DNA of 7,569 nt from an uncultured Campylobacter sp. (GCF_938017615.1 NZ_CALIJA010000207.1:1-7569); one strand, 5' to 3'; shown: positions 1 through 6,550, counted from the stretch's first letter. Numbers and translations: made by a program. The notes: generated by a model from the sequence alone, not told the origin.

Positions 1-887
1 GAGCTTAAAAACGCCCCCTCTCGCACTCCCACGCCGCTTGTGATGATCTTTTTCGCTCCCAGGCGCCTTACGATCTTATCAAAGATGATGGCGCCCTCTC
101 TGATCGTGTCGTAGCGGTCCTTTTTGATCGGGAATTTCGCCAGATCAAGCGTCTTTGCGCTCATTAGTTTGGCAAAAAACGGCGCGTATTTTTCGTAATC
201 GTAGCTGAAATTATGCACGATCTTTAGCGGATGGTTTTGCAGGCTCATCACGGCGCCCGAGAGCGCTCGCGCAGAGCCGCCCATTACGATTAAATTTTGC
301 GTGCGAAACTCGGTGCCTACTTGCGAGATCGCGTTATTTATGTATTTCTCTAGCCCCTTTGTGTCGCCGCGATCGAAAAACAGCTCCTTTAGCCGCACCG
401 TGCCTAAATTTAGAGAAATTTTATTTTCTATCCTGCCGTTTTTTATGTAAGCAAGCTCGGTCGAGCCGCCGCCGATGTCCAGCGTAACGCCCTCGGAAAA
501 GTCGCTAAGCAAATTTTGCGCCGCATAGGCGCCTAGATACGCCTCCATCTGCCCGTCTATCTTGCGGATCGTGATGCCCGTTTGCTTGCGGACGAGATTT
601 ATAAACTCGGCTCCGTTCGGCGCATCGCGAAGCGCGGATGTACCAATGCAAAGCACGCGCTTGGCCTTGTAATTGCATACGAGGGTTTTAAACTTTTTAA
701 ACGCCAGCAGGCATTTTTGCATCGCTTCGGGAGTTAAAATTCCGCCGTTTTCGTAAGCGCCTTCGCCTAGGCGGATCTTGATCTTGTGCTCGGCCAAAAT
801 GAAAAATCCGAGCCTGCTCGTGCGCTCGAAAATCACGACTCTGGCGGAATTTGAGCCCAGATCTATGACGGCGACGCGCTTGGGCAT
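1..887 (-). CDS. Ppx/GppA family phosphatase (3' end missing)
   Basis: Reading the minus strand from the ATG at 887 gives 295 uninterrupted codons that run off the left edge, so the C-terminus is missing; relatives are about 485-500 residues. It belongs to the ASKHA-fold exopolyphosphatase / guanosine-pentaphosphate phosphohydrolase family, cytoplasmic enzymes that hydrolyse polyphosphate and/or convert pppGpp to ppGpp. Visible motifs are phosphate-1 IDLGSNS (residues 8-14), GTSALRDA (82-89), the region with the probable catalytic Glu, GQMEAYLG (E115), phosphate-2 LDIGGGSTE (136-144), LGTVRLKE (161-168), the adenosine-type motif VMGGSARAL (201-209) and SGVGVREG (284-291). The start codon directly follows the ferredoxin stop (TAA then ATG, no gap), with a GGAAAT ribosome site inside the ferredoxin's last codons, so the two are co-transcribed and probably translationally coupled. 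The sequence does not tell Ppx from GppA activity. Family assignment is secure; substrate is not. Confidence 0.93.
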   Translation of the reverse strand, partial: MPKRVAVIDLGSNSARVVIFERTSRLGFFILAEHKIKIRLGEGAYENGGILTPEAMQKCLLAFKKFKTLVCNYKAKRVLCIGTSALRDAPNGAEFINLVRKQTGITIRKIDGQMEAYLGAYAAQNLLSDFSEGVTLDIGGGSTELAYIKNGRIENKISLNLGTVRLKELFFDRGDTKGLEKYINNAISQVGTEFRTQNLIVMGGSARALSGAVMSLQNHPLKIVHNFSYDYEKYAPFFAKLMSAKTLDLAKFPIKKDRYDTIREGAIIFDKIVRRLGAKKIITSGVGVREGAFLS

Positions 888-1133
888 TTAAATTTCCATA
901 TGGACGTGTTTGTATTTCAGCTCGTCCGCCGTCTCGATATTATCGGGATCGGTGATGATACACTCGACCGGGCAGACCACGATGCAAGCGGGCTCTGAAT
1001 AATCATCTACGCACTCGCAGCATCGATCGGCATCTATGATGTATATCGGCTCATCCTCAAAAATAGCTTCATTAGGGCACTCCTCGCGGCACGCGTCGCA
1101 ACTGATGCATTCTTTTGTAATCAACAATGACAT
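888..1133 (-). CDS. fdxB: 2[4Fe-4S] ferredoxin, YfhL/Allochromatium type
   Basis: This 81-residue acidic protein has two four-iron cluster motifs. The first is C9-x2-C12-x2-C15-x3-C19-P. The second is C38-x2-C41-x8-C50-x3-C54-P, where the eight-residue insert between its second and third cysteines marks the Allochromatium-vinosum/YfhL subtype of low-potential bacterial ferredoxins. An adjacent C39 and a later C58 are extra cysteines; one near C58 is common in this subtype. It should carry electrons in the cytoplasm; the partner enzyme is not visible here. The ATG at 1133 is preceded by a weak AAGG, and the stop abuts the ATG of the Ppx/GppA gene. In C. jejuni, as I recall, fdxB sits between ppx/gppA and cosR, matching this order except for the kinase gene inserted here. 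The symbol follows that synteny. Confidence 0.93.
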   Translation of the reverse strand: MSLLITKECISCDACREECPNEAIFEDEPIYIIDADRCCECVDDYSEPACIVVCPVECIITDPDNIETADELKYKHVHMEI

Positions 1134-1155
1134 ATAATTTTACCTTACGAAAAAA

Positions 1156-1177
1156 TTTATGGCGTTTATACCATAAA
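1156..1177. repeat. Inverted repeat upstream of the ferredoxin gene
   Basis: TTTATGG (1156-1162) and CCATAAA (1171-1177) are perfect 7-base arms around an 8-base spacer. Read on the minus strand the spacer contains the TATAAA of the proposed ferredoxin promoter, so the repeat straddles a -10 element as an operator would. An alternative is a weak hairpin terminator after the kinase gene, since a run of T follows on the minus strand, but the stem is AT-rich and would be unstable. Confidence 0.5.
1165..1173 (-). promoter_or_regulatory. Extended -10 promoter for ferredoxin-ppx unit
   Basis: The minus strand reads TG-G-TATAAA (1173 down to 1165), an extended -10 of the Campylobacter sigma-70 type, 32 bases from the ATG at 1133. 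The same -10-to-start distance (31) occurs at the cosR and HerA-like promoters in this window. No -35 match is seen, which is usual for the genus. It would let fdxB and ppx/gppA be transcribed apart from the kinase upstream. Confidence 0.5.
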
Positions 1178-1182
1178 AAGCT

Positions 1183-2490
1183 TCATTTTGTTTTAAAATA
1201 GCGGAATTTCGGGCTATTTCTTAAATTTTTTAGCGGAAGCTTGAAAATTGCAACGATTAGCAAGCGCGCTTCATCGTTTTTAAGATCTACTTGCGCACCC
1301 ATCGCTTGAGCAGCATTTTTGGCTAAGAATAGCCCGAGCCCGGCTCCCGGTTTGCCGCCGTAGCGCTTAAAAGGGGCAAAATAATCAATCTCTTCGTTAA
1401 GCGGCTCGCCTTTGTTTGCGACCCGCACTATGAAATTTCCATCCGAAATTTCGCTCTCGATCAGCACCTTTTCGCCGTCCGGAGAAAATTTTATGGCGTT
1501 TTGGATAAAATTTTGAATCACGTGCATAAAGAGACTTTTCTGCACCGAAATTTCAAGCTGTTCGGGCTTAAGATCCATCGTCAAGTCCTTGCCCGCCGTA
1601 CGCGCTAAAATTTTAAAGCCCACGCATAGCTCCCGTAGATACGCGATCATATCGGTCTGCTCGGGTGCCTCAAACTGCGCCCCCTCCTGCCGTCCAATCT
1701 CCAGAATGGAGCTGATCATCTTATTCATACTATCGATCGAATCGTTGTTATTTTTAAGCGCCTCGATATATTTCTCGCTCTCGCGCGGCTTAATTAGCGT
1801 GACTTCGTTTTTGGTTTTCATCACCGCCAGCGGAGTCTTAAGCTCGTGCGCGATGCCGATAAAAAGCTCTTTTTGATACAAAATGAAAGTTTCAATGCGC
1901 TCAAGTAGGCGGTTTATGCTGTTTGAAAGCGGGCTAAATTCGCTTGGAATTTCCGCTGCGTCGATCGGCTTTAGAAATTTTTCATCCACCGAAGCGAGCC
2001 TTTGGCTGATCAGCTTAATCGGCATTAGTAGCATGCGCGAAAGAAACATCGCGTAAAACACCACCAAAAATATCATCGTCAAATTTACCAAAATGATGTC
2101 GATGAGTATTTGATTTACGATGTTTGCATAGACGCTCACGTCTGCTTTGATGCTTAAAATTTTATCCTTACCATAAGGATAGTGCAGCTGTAAATAGCTC
2201 CTGCCGCCCTCGGAGCTTTCGATAAATTTAGGTTTATTGATACTTTCGTTTTCGATGATTTTGCTTTCGTATTCACCGGATGCGTCTTGTAAAAAAGATG
2301 AAATTTTCTCAGGCGGCACGGAGACCTCTACGATTTTTTGTGCTCTTTGGATTAAATTTTGAACGGGAGTTTCGAAGATAGTAATTCTCATATAATTATA
2401 GAGCATTACCGAAAAAATGACAATTAGCATCAACGAAGCGGATGCTAATTGTATTACAAAGCGGACTCTTAAGCTTTTTGTGGAAAGCAA
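1183..2490 (-). CDS. Sensor histidine kinase, partner of the CosR-like regulator
   Basis: This is a 435-residue membrane sensor kinase. A first membrane segment lies at about 11-31, a roughly 95-residue probably periplasmic sensor region at about 35-125 and a second segment at about 128-150. A linker follows, then HisKA with the phospho-acceptor in AHELKTP (H215), and HATPase with N-box HVIQNFIQNAIKFSP (N327, N331), F-box FAPF (371-374) and G2 box GAGLGLFLAK (382-391). The G1 box is VANKGEP rather than DxGxG, a variant found in other HATPases. The sensor region resembles nothing I recognise. The start is a TTG at 2490, 22 bases inside the end of the regulator gene; the next Met (21) would cut into the first membrane segment. 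The overlap implies translational coupling, making this the likely cognate kinase. C. jejuni cosR has, as far as I recall, no adjacent kinase. It probably autophosphorylates H215 and transfers to D51 of the regulator. Confidence 0.92.
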   Translation of the reverse strand: MLSTKSLRVRFVIQLASASLMLIVIFSVMLYNYMRITIFETPVQNLIQRAQKIVEVSVPPEKISSFLQDASGEYESKIIENESINKPKFIESSEGGRSYLQLHYPYGKDKILSIKADVSVYANIVNQILIDIILVNLTMIFLVVFYAMFLSRMLLMPIKLISQRLASVDEKFLKPIDAAEIPSEFSPLSNSINRLLERIETFILYQKELFIGIAHELKTPLAVMKTKNEVTLIKPRESEKYIEALKNNNDSIDSMNKMISSILEIGRQEGAQFEAPEQTDMIAYLRELCVGFKILARTAGKDLTMDLKPEQLEISVQKSLFMHVIQNFIQNAIKFSPDGEKVLIESEISDGNFIVRVANKGEPLNEEIDYFAPFKRYGGKPGAGLGLFLAKNAAQAMGAQVDLKNDEARLLIVAIFKLPLKNLRNSPKFRYFKTK

Positions 2491-3140
2491 AATCTATATC
2501 CGCGTCTGCGAACGGTCTCGATCGTAGAGATGTTTAGAGGCTTATCCATTTTCTGTCGAATTTGATTGATCGCGACTTCGATGACGTTTGGCGTAACAAG
2601 CTCAGGCTCCTCCCAGATGGCGTCTAGCAGCTGCTCTTTACTTACGATCTGATCGCTGTGGCGCGCCAAGTGAGTTAGCACCTCAAATGGCTTGCCCTTA
2701 AGCTCGATCTCTTGACCTAGATATGTGATCTTTTCCTCATCCGGATCGATGATGAGATCGTCGATTTTGATGATATTTGAGCCGCCAAAGCGAAGTCTAG
2801 CCTCGAGGCGTGCTACTAAAACATCAAAGTCGAAAGGTTTTTTGATAAAATCGTCCGCGCCCGCGCGAAGTGCTTTTATCTCGCTTTCTTTATCGTCTTT
2901 TGCAGATAGCACGACGACAGAGGTGCGCGCGGATTTTTGCTTAACTAATGCGATGAGATCGATGCCGTTGCCGTCAGCTAGCATCCAATCGGTTAGCACC
3001 AAATCATAATTTCTAATGCCGATATAATACTCTGCGTCCTTAAAACTCTCGGAAGTATCCGTCTGATAGCCGAACTCCATCAAGCCCTCCGCTATCGTCT
3101 TGTTTAAAGTCACCTCGTCCTCGACTATTAAAATTCTCAT
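2469..3140 (-). CDS. cosR: CosR/HsrA-type OmpR-family response regulator
   Basis: This 223-residue regulator has a receiver (about 1-115) and an OmpR/PhoB winged-helix domain (about 122-219). The C-terminal half closely matches what I recall of C. jejuni CosR and H. pylori HsrA (HP1043), including ELKGKPFEVL (146-155), SKEQLLDAIWEEPE (167-180), the recognition-helix region TPNVIEVAINQIRQKMDK (183-200) and RRRGYRFCFP (211-220). Those proteins are essential regulators of oxidative-stress and central metabolic genes and have atypical receivers that work without phosphorylation. Here the receiver looks fully functional: E7/D8, phospho-acceptor D51 in LTDWM, S79, F98 and K101 before P102 are all present. 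The ATG at 3140 has an AAGGAA ribosome site and a clear promoter upstream. The 3' end overlaps the kinase gene by 22 bases. Orthology is strong; regulation by phosphorylation is my inference. Confidence 0.95.
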   Translation of the reverse strand: MRILIVEDEVTLNKTIAEGLMEFGYQTDTSESFKDAEYYIGIRNYDLVLTDWMLADGNGIDLIALVKQKSARTSVVVLSAKDDKESEIKALRAGADDFIKKPFDFDVLVARLEARLRFGGSNIIKIDDLIIDPDEEKITYLGQEIELKGKPFEVLTHLARHSDQIVSKEQLLDAIWEEPELVTPNVIEVAINQIRQKMDKPLNISTIETVRRRGYRFCFPQKA

Positions 3141-3170
3141 TTAATTTCCTTGCCTTAAAATTTTGCGGCG

Positions 3171-3188
3171 ATTTTAACATATTTTAAG
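3171..3188. repeat. Tandem ATTTTAA half-sites over the cosR -10
   Basis: ATTTTAA occurs at 3171-3177 and again at 3181-3187, where it continues as ATTTTAAG. The copies are 10 bases apart, one helical turn, and overlap the -10 and spacer of the cosR promoter. H. pylori HsrA is reported to recognise TTTAAG-like repeats, so this is a candidate autoregulatory site. AT-rich repeats are common in such promoters, so chance remains possible. Confidence 0.35.
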
Positions 3189-3199
3189 CAAAATTTCAA
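3171..3199 (-). promoter_or_regulatory. Promoter of cosR-kinase operon (-35 and extended -10)
   Basis: On the minus strand TTGAAA (3199-3194) is followed after exactly 17 bases by TAAAAT (3176-3171), and TG-T directly precedes the -10, giving an extended -10. The -10 lies 31 bases from the cosR ATG, leaving a leader of about 24 bases. A recognisable -35 is unusual among the promoters here and suggests strong basal expression. Confidence 0.65.
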
Positions 3200-3216
3200 G
3201 ATTTTTTAAAGAAATT

Positions 3217-3534
3217 TTAAAATTTTATCTCTATTTCCGCGCCTACGCTCGCGTCTTGTAAAATTTCGGGCTTTAAAATTTTCATATAAAAATAATCCAT
3301 CGATCGAAATTTTGAGTGAAACTCCTGCGCGAAGTATTTTAGCGCGTCCTCTACGAGGCGAAATTTTTTTTCGCGAAGCTCCGCTTTGATATATTCGCAA
3401 ACCCGCGCATAGTCGATAAATTCCTCCGCTCCGAACTTCGCCCACACCCAGACGCGCTGCTCGCGCTTGCGCTCAAAATCCAGCGTCCCGATTATCGCGC
3501 CAAATTCCAGCTTTTCGATTAAAATTTTAATCAT
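3217..3534 (-). CDS. folB: Dihydroneopterin aldolase (folate synthesis)
   Basis: This 105-residue protein matches the dihydroneopterin aldolase fold family, which converts 7,8-dihydroneopterin to 6-hydroxymethyl-dihydropterin and glycolaldehyde in folate synthesis, acting as a cytoplasmic homo-oligomer. Visible family features are GAIIGTLDFERKREQ (12-26) with the active-site Glu at 21, FIDY (39-42) with the conserved Tyr at 42, LVED (60-63) with the substrate-anchoring Glu at 62, and ILKPE (86-90) with the catalytic Lys at 88. It is slightly shorter than E. coli FolB (about 120), but all these positions are kept. Its ATG overlaps the plsY stop as ATGA (3534-3531), so translation is coupled to plsY. 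Folate supply might connect loosely to the MTHFR-like gene at the right, but that gene is transcribed divergently. Similarity is modest, as usual for the family in Campylobacter. Confidence 0.82.
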   Translation of the reverse strand: MIKILIEKLEFGAIIGTLDFERKREQRVWVWAKFGAEEFIDYARVCEYIKAELREKKFRLVEDALKYFAQEFHSKFRSMDYFYMKILKPEILQDASVGAEIEIKF

Positions 3535-4187
3535 ACTACGCGCTTTTCCTCGCCCTTAAGTAGCCTGGCGATATTCGGCGCGTGTTTGTAAAATACTATG
3601 AAAACTATCAGAAAGATCGGCGCGTGAGTGTTGATCGCTGGCATCTGCGGATGGATCACGTAGCTTACGATAACTAGCGCAAGCGCCGCTGCAAGCGATG
3701 CTACGGATGAAATTTTAACCGTCTTGCCGACTACAAACCAAACGGCAAGCGCGATGATAAGCTCGATAGGGATGAAGCAAGCAAGCACGCCGGCTCCCGT
3801 CGCAATGCCCTTGCCGCCGTTAAATTTCAGATACGGACTAAAGCAATGCCCAAGCACTGCAAAGACAGCCATGCTCCATAGCACGTTTTCATCAAAGCCT
3901 AAAGCCCGCGCGAACAGTATCGGCAGGATGCCCTTTAGCGCGTCGCAAGCGACGGTGAGGATCGCGAGTTTTTTTGCTTTTTTCGGATCGCGAGTTTTTA
4001 AGACGCGAAGGACGTTGGTGGCGCCTATGGAGCCGCTGCCCTCGCTTTTGATATCCACGCCGCCTAGGTATCTGCCGATCAAAAGCCCAAAGGGGATCGC
4101 AGCGATCAGATACGCCGCGACGTAGCACCAAAAATTTGGCGCCGTAACGATACTAAGTAAAAATTCTAAAATTCCCGATTTTTTCAT
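3531..4187 (-). CDS. plsY: Acyl-phosphate:glycerol-3-phosphate acyltransferase
   Basis: This 218-residue polytopic inner-membrane protein catalyses the first acylation of glycerol-3-phosphate using acyl-phosphate made by PlsX, forming lysophosphatidate for phospholipid synthesis. All three PlsY motifs are present: GSGSIGATNVLR (50-61, glycerol-phosphate/phosphate loop), GHCFSPYLKFNGGKGIAT (113-130, with H114 and the GGKG loop at 124-127) and KHAPNIARLLKGEE (201-214, with H202, N205 and R208). Hydrophobic segments lie near 20-40, 75-95, 103-120, 132-153, 160-178 and 188-200. It has about 15 more residues at the N-terminus than E. coli PlsY. The ATG at 4187 has an AAAGGGA ribosome site that overlaps the stop of the HerA-like gene, which ends nine bases upstream, so the two are in one operon. 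Confidence 0.96.
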   Translation of the reverse strand: MKKSGILEFLLSIVTAPNFWCYVAAYLIAAIPFGLLIGRYLGGVDIKSEGSGSIGATNVLRVLKTRDPKKAKKLAILTVACDALKGILPILFARALGFDENVLWSMAVFAVLGHCFSPYLKFNGGKGIATGAGVLACFIPIELIIALAVWFVVGKTVKISSVASLAAALALVIVSYVIHPQMPAINTHAPIFLIVFIVFYKHAPNIARLLKGEEKRVV

Positions 4188-4196
4188 AAAATCCCT

Positions 4197-6488
4197 TTAA
4201 CTCTTCCAAAGCAGTGAAATTTTCTCGTCGTAAATGTCCGTTTTCTTCGGCGCGATTTCCTTCGTTTCAAGCTTGATATTTTTTAGATCCAGGCTCTGTT
4301 TTAGCGCGTCCACTTCAGCCTCAAATTTCTGCGTAAGCATCTCCAGCTCCTCTTGTAGCGCGCTTAGGCTATTTTGTGCATTTTTGGCTTCGCTTCGTTC
4401 ATTTAAAATTTTATGCGCGCTCTTTGCGCCGCTGATCGCTTTGGAGATGTTACCGGCGCTGCGCGAGCGGCCTAAAAACGCTCCCAAGATCGCTCCGCCT
4501 ATGCTTAGCGCGGTATCTACGCCGCGGCTTAGCACGTCGCTTTTTTCCTTCTCATATTTTTCGCTAGCACGCGAAATTTTATCCTCAAGGCGCGCCTTTT
4601 CCTTTTCAAATTTAGCCGCGATCTCGTCGGTTTTCGCCTCTAAAATTTCATTCGCCTTATCGCTTAGGCGCACAAAAAACTCCTCCCTGCTCTCGCCCGG
4701 TTTTGAGAGCAGATCAAGCGCGCTAAAAAGTTCTAACTTTTCGTTGCGGTAGATCCACTCCTTAAAGCTTTTAAGCTGAGCATTTAAATTTTTTGCGCCC
4801 GCGATGAAGCTAGGAAGCGCGCCGTAGCTGGAGCCTGCCTGCTCCTGTCCGCTTAAATTTGCGACCTCTCGCGTGCTAGCTTCATTCCAATCTATTTCGC
4901 CCCCGTCCGAAAGCGAAAGCAAAAATGAGCGTTGCTGCGTAAAATCGACTCCCTTGTCGCAAAATCGCATCTTTGCGCTTGCATATAGATACGGGCTTAG
5001 CTCAAGGCTCGCGCCGTAGCTATAAAGCTGCGAAATTTCAGCAGAAACTACGGGTTTGGCAGAGCCGGCGGATTTGACGCCTTGCGCGGCGCCCGACACG
5101 GACGAAATTTCAGCCTTTTTGTCTTTCATTAAATTTGAAATTTGCTCGTTGCTTAAAGGACCCTTTAAATAGCTTAGCGCAAAGCGCGTCTCGATCACTC
5201 GCAGCACGTCCTCGTTGATGTTTTTTACCAAAAAATTTCGCTTTTTGAGGTTTGAAATTTTTTCCATAAGCACGCTTTTGTCGATCGGATTTGAGCCGAT
5301 ACCGCTTAGACCGCTGATGACGCGCTCCTTATCCTGCGCGGTCTGCAAGCGCCCGATAAACCACGTACCAATATTGCTAAGCCCTTTATAATCGAGATCG
5401 ACCGGGTTTTGCGTCGATAATACGCAGCCAAGTCCGAAAGCGCGAGCCTGCTTTAGCAGCGTAAGCATCGGGGTTTTGCTCGGCGGATTGCCGTTTGGCG
5501 GAAAAAAGCCGTAAATTTCATCCATATAAAGCACGGCGCGCAAGGAACTCGTGCCGCTGGTGGTGCGCATCCATTTGATCATCTCGCCCAAAAGCAGCGT
5601 AACGAAAAACATCCTCTCATCGTCGTTTAGATGCGCGATAGAAAATATATTCGCTCTCGCCCTGCCGTTTTCATCAAATAGCATCTTGGCGATATTTAGT
5701 CGCTCGCCCTCGCACCAAAGCTTAAAACTCGGGCTTGCGATGAGCGCATTAATCTTCATCGCAAGCGCCATTCGCTTATCGCTCGGAAAGAAGGTATTAA
5801 CGTCGAAAACGCCGATCTTATCGAATGGCGGGTTGCCGATCTGCGCGATGAGATCCACCACGCTCACCCCCTCGCCTCTGCCGAAATGATAGGTTAAAAT
5901 TTGGCTGATTAGTAAAAATTCCGGCGAGCTGAGATTATCGCTGCTAATCCCTGCAAGGCTTAGCACGCTAGTGGCGATGCCGCCGATGTAATTATTCAAA
6001 TCCTCTTCGTTTAAGCCCTTCGGCGCTTCAAAGTCGCTTAGTAGGCTGATCCCAAGCCCTGCGCTTGATTTGGGCGTATAAATTCTAAAATCGGCGCTGT
6101 TTTTCAAAAGCTGTACTCGCGCCAGGTCTTGATACGAGCCCTCGATCCCTTCGCGCCAAGTATTTGCGGTCTGCTCGGCGTACTCGCGCACGCTAAGACC
6201 TTTATTTTGTGCCTCGGCCTCGTCGATATAAGGCTCGAAATCCTCAGCCCTCATCTGCGGAAAGGTAAGAGCTAAATTTGTCAGATCGCCTTTCGGGTCG
6301 ATGATAATGGATGGGATATTATCGATCGCGGCTTCCTCTAGCAGCGTGATGCCAAGTCCCGTTTTACCGCTGCCGGTCATTCCGATGATAAGCGCGTGGG
6401 TCGTCAGATCCTTGTTTTTATACAAAAACGGCTCGCCGTTTTCAAGCCCCAGATAAAAAAGCTTTAAATTTTCTTGAAGCGTTTTCAT
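4197..6488 (-). CDS. HerA-like P-loop ATPase with coiled-coil/glycine-zipper C-terminus
   Basis: This is a 763-residue protein of the HerA/FtsK/VirB4 superfamily of ring-forming motor ATPases. The ATPase core covers about 1-450: Walker A GMTGSGKT (36-43), the family motif IIIDPKGDL (61-69), Walker B VLYMDE (319-324), STQNP (358-362) with a sensor-like Gln at 360, and IGRLQTAQDKERV (378-390) with R380 as a possible arginine finger. A Ser/Ala/Gly-rich linker follows (about 460-485), then a charged helical region with likely coiled coil at about 610-652, a glycine-zipper GGAILGAFLG (664-673) followed by RSRS, and a second helical coil at about 692-735. There is no signal peptide. No NurA nuclease or other partner is adjacent. 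The exact role is unknown: DNA translocation/repair is typical of HerA, but the C-terminus is not typical. The ATG at 6488 follows AAGGAAGG. It heads an operon with plsY and folB. Confidence 0.85.
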   Translation of the reverse strand: MKTLQENLKLFYLGLENGEPFLYKNKDLTTHALIIGMTGSGKTGLGITLLEEAAIDNIPSIIIDPKGDLTNLALTFPQMRAEDFEPYIDEAEAQNKGLSVREYAEQTANTWREGIEGSYQDLARVQLLKNSADFRIYTPKSSAGLGISLLSDFEAPKGLNEEDLNNYIGGIATSVLSLAGISSDNLSSPEFLLISQILTYHFGRGEGVSVVDLIAQIGNPPFDKIGVFDVNTFFPSDKRMALAMKINALIASPSFKLWCEGERLNIAKMLFDENGRARANIFSIAHLNDDERMFFVTLLLGEMIKWMRTTSGTSSLRAVLYMDEIYGFFPPNGNPPSKTPMLTLLKQARAFGLGCVLSTQNPVDLDYKGLSNIGTWFIGRLQTAQDKERVISGLSGIGSNPIDKSVLMEKISNLKKRNFLVKNINEDVLRVIETRFALSYLKGPLSNEQISNLMKDKKAEISSVSGAAQGVKSAGSAKPVVSAEISQLYSYGASLELSPYLYASAKMRFCDKGVDFTQQRSFLLSLSDGGEIDWNEASTREVANLSGQEQAGSSYGALPSFIAGAKNLNAQLKSFKEWIYRNEKLELFSALDLLSKPGESREEFFVRLSDKANEILEAKTDEIAAKFEKEKARLEDKISRASEKYEKEKSDVLSRGVDTALSIGGAILGAFLGRSRSAGNISKAISGAKSAHKILNERSEAKNAQNSLSALQEELEMLTQKFEAEVDALKQSLDLKNIKLETKEIAPKKTDIYDEKISLLWKS

Positions 6489-6518
6489 TGCCTTCCTTAA
6501 ATTTGCAATTTGTGCGGC

Positions 6519-6527
6519 ATTATATCA
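6519..6527 (-). promoter_or_regulatory. Perfect extended -10 promoter for herA-like/plsY/folB
   Basis: The minus strand reads TG-A-TATAAT (6527 down to 6519), a consensus extended -10, 31 bases from the ATG at 6488. No good -35 is seen; the upstream DNA is A/T tracts with the periodic look of Campylobacter promoters. It should drive the three-gene unit down to 3217. Confidence 0.7.
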
Positions 6528-6550
6528 TTTAAATTTTTAAATTTAAATTT
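6527..6550. repeat. AT-only direct repeat/palindrome between divergent promoters
   Basis: ATTTAAATTT occurs at 6527-6536 and 6541-6550, and AAATTTAAATTT (6539-6550) is a perfect palindrome. The block holds three AAATTT sites and lies exactly between the two divergent -10 elements. It may be an UP-like/curved element or a shared operator, or just low-complexity promoter DNA. Confidence 0.5.

Noticed and set aside
1150..1182. Intrinsic terminator after the kinase gene
   Set aside because: The hairpin stem is mostly A/T with an 8-base loop; operator or chance is more likely than a terminator.
1589..1876. Plus-strand open frame opposite the kinase gene
   Set aside because: It lies wholly inside a well-supported kinase, has Ser/Leu-rich composition typical of antisense translation, and shows no domain.
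2725..3009. Plus-strand open frame opposite cosR
   Set aside because: It is antisense to a highly conserved receiver domain, with no recognisable motif.
3206..3445. Minus-strand open frame overlapping folB in another frame
   Set aside because: It is Arg-rich out-of-frame translation of folB; the folB frame keeps the active-site residues.
3724..4131. Open frames on both strands within plsY
   Set aside because: plsY has all three motifs in its frame; these are shadows.
4234..4752. Long plus-strand open frame (172 codons) opposite the HerA-like gene
   Set aside because: Its Ser/Phe-rich sequence mirrors the Glu/Lys coiled-coil coding on the other strand; no independent signal.
5551..5889. Plus-strand open frame opposite the HerA-like ATPase core
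   Set aside because: It is antisense to the conserved ATPase region, with no ribosome site or domain.
4197..6488. HerA-based anti-phage system
   Set aside because: Known HerA defence systems pair HerA with SIR2, DUF4297 or a nuclease next door. The neighbours here are plsY and an MTHFR-like gene, so this looks chromosomal housekeeping.
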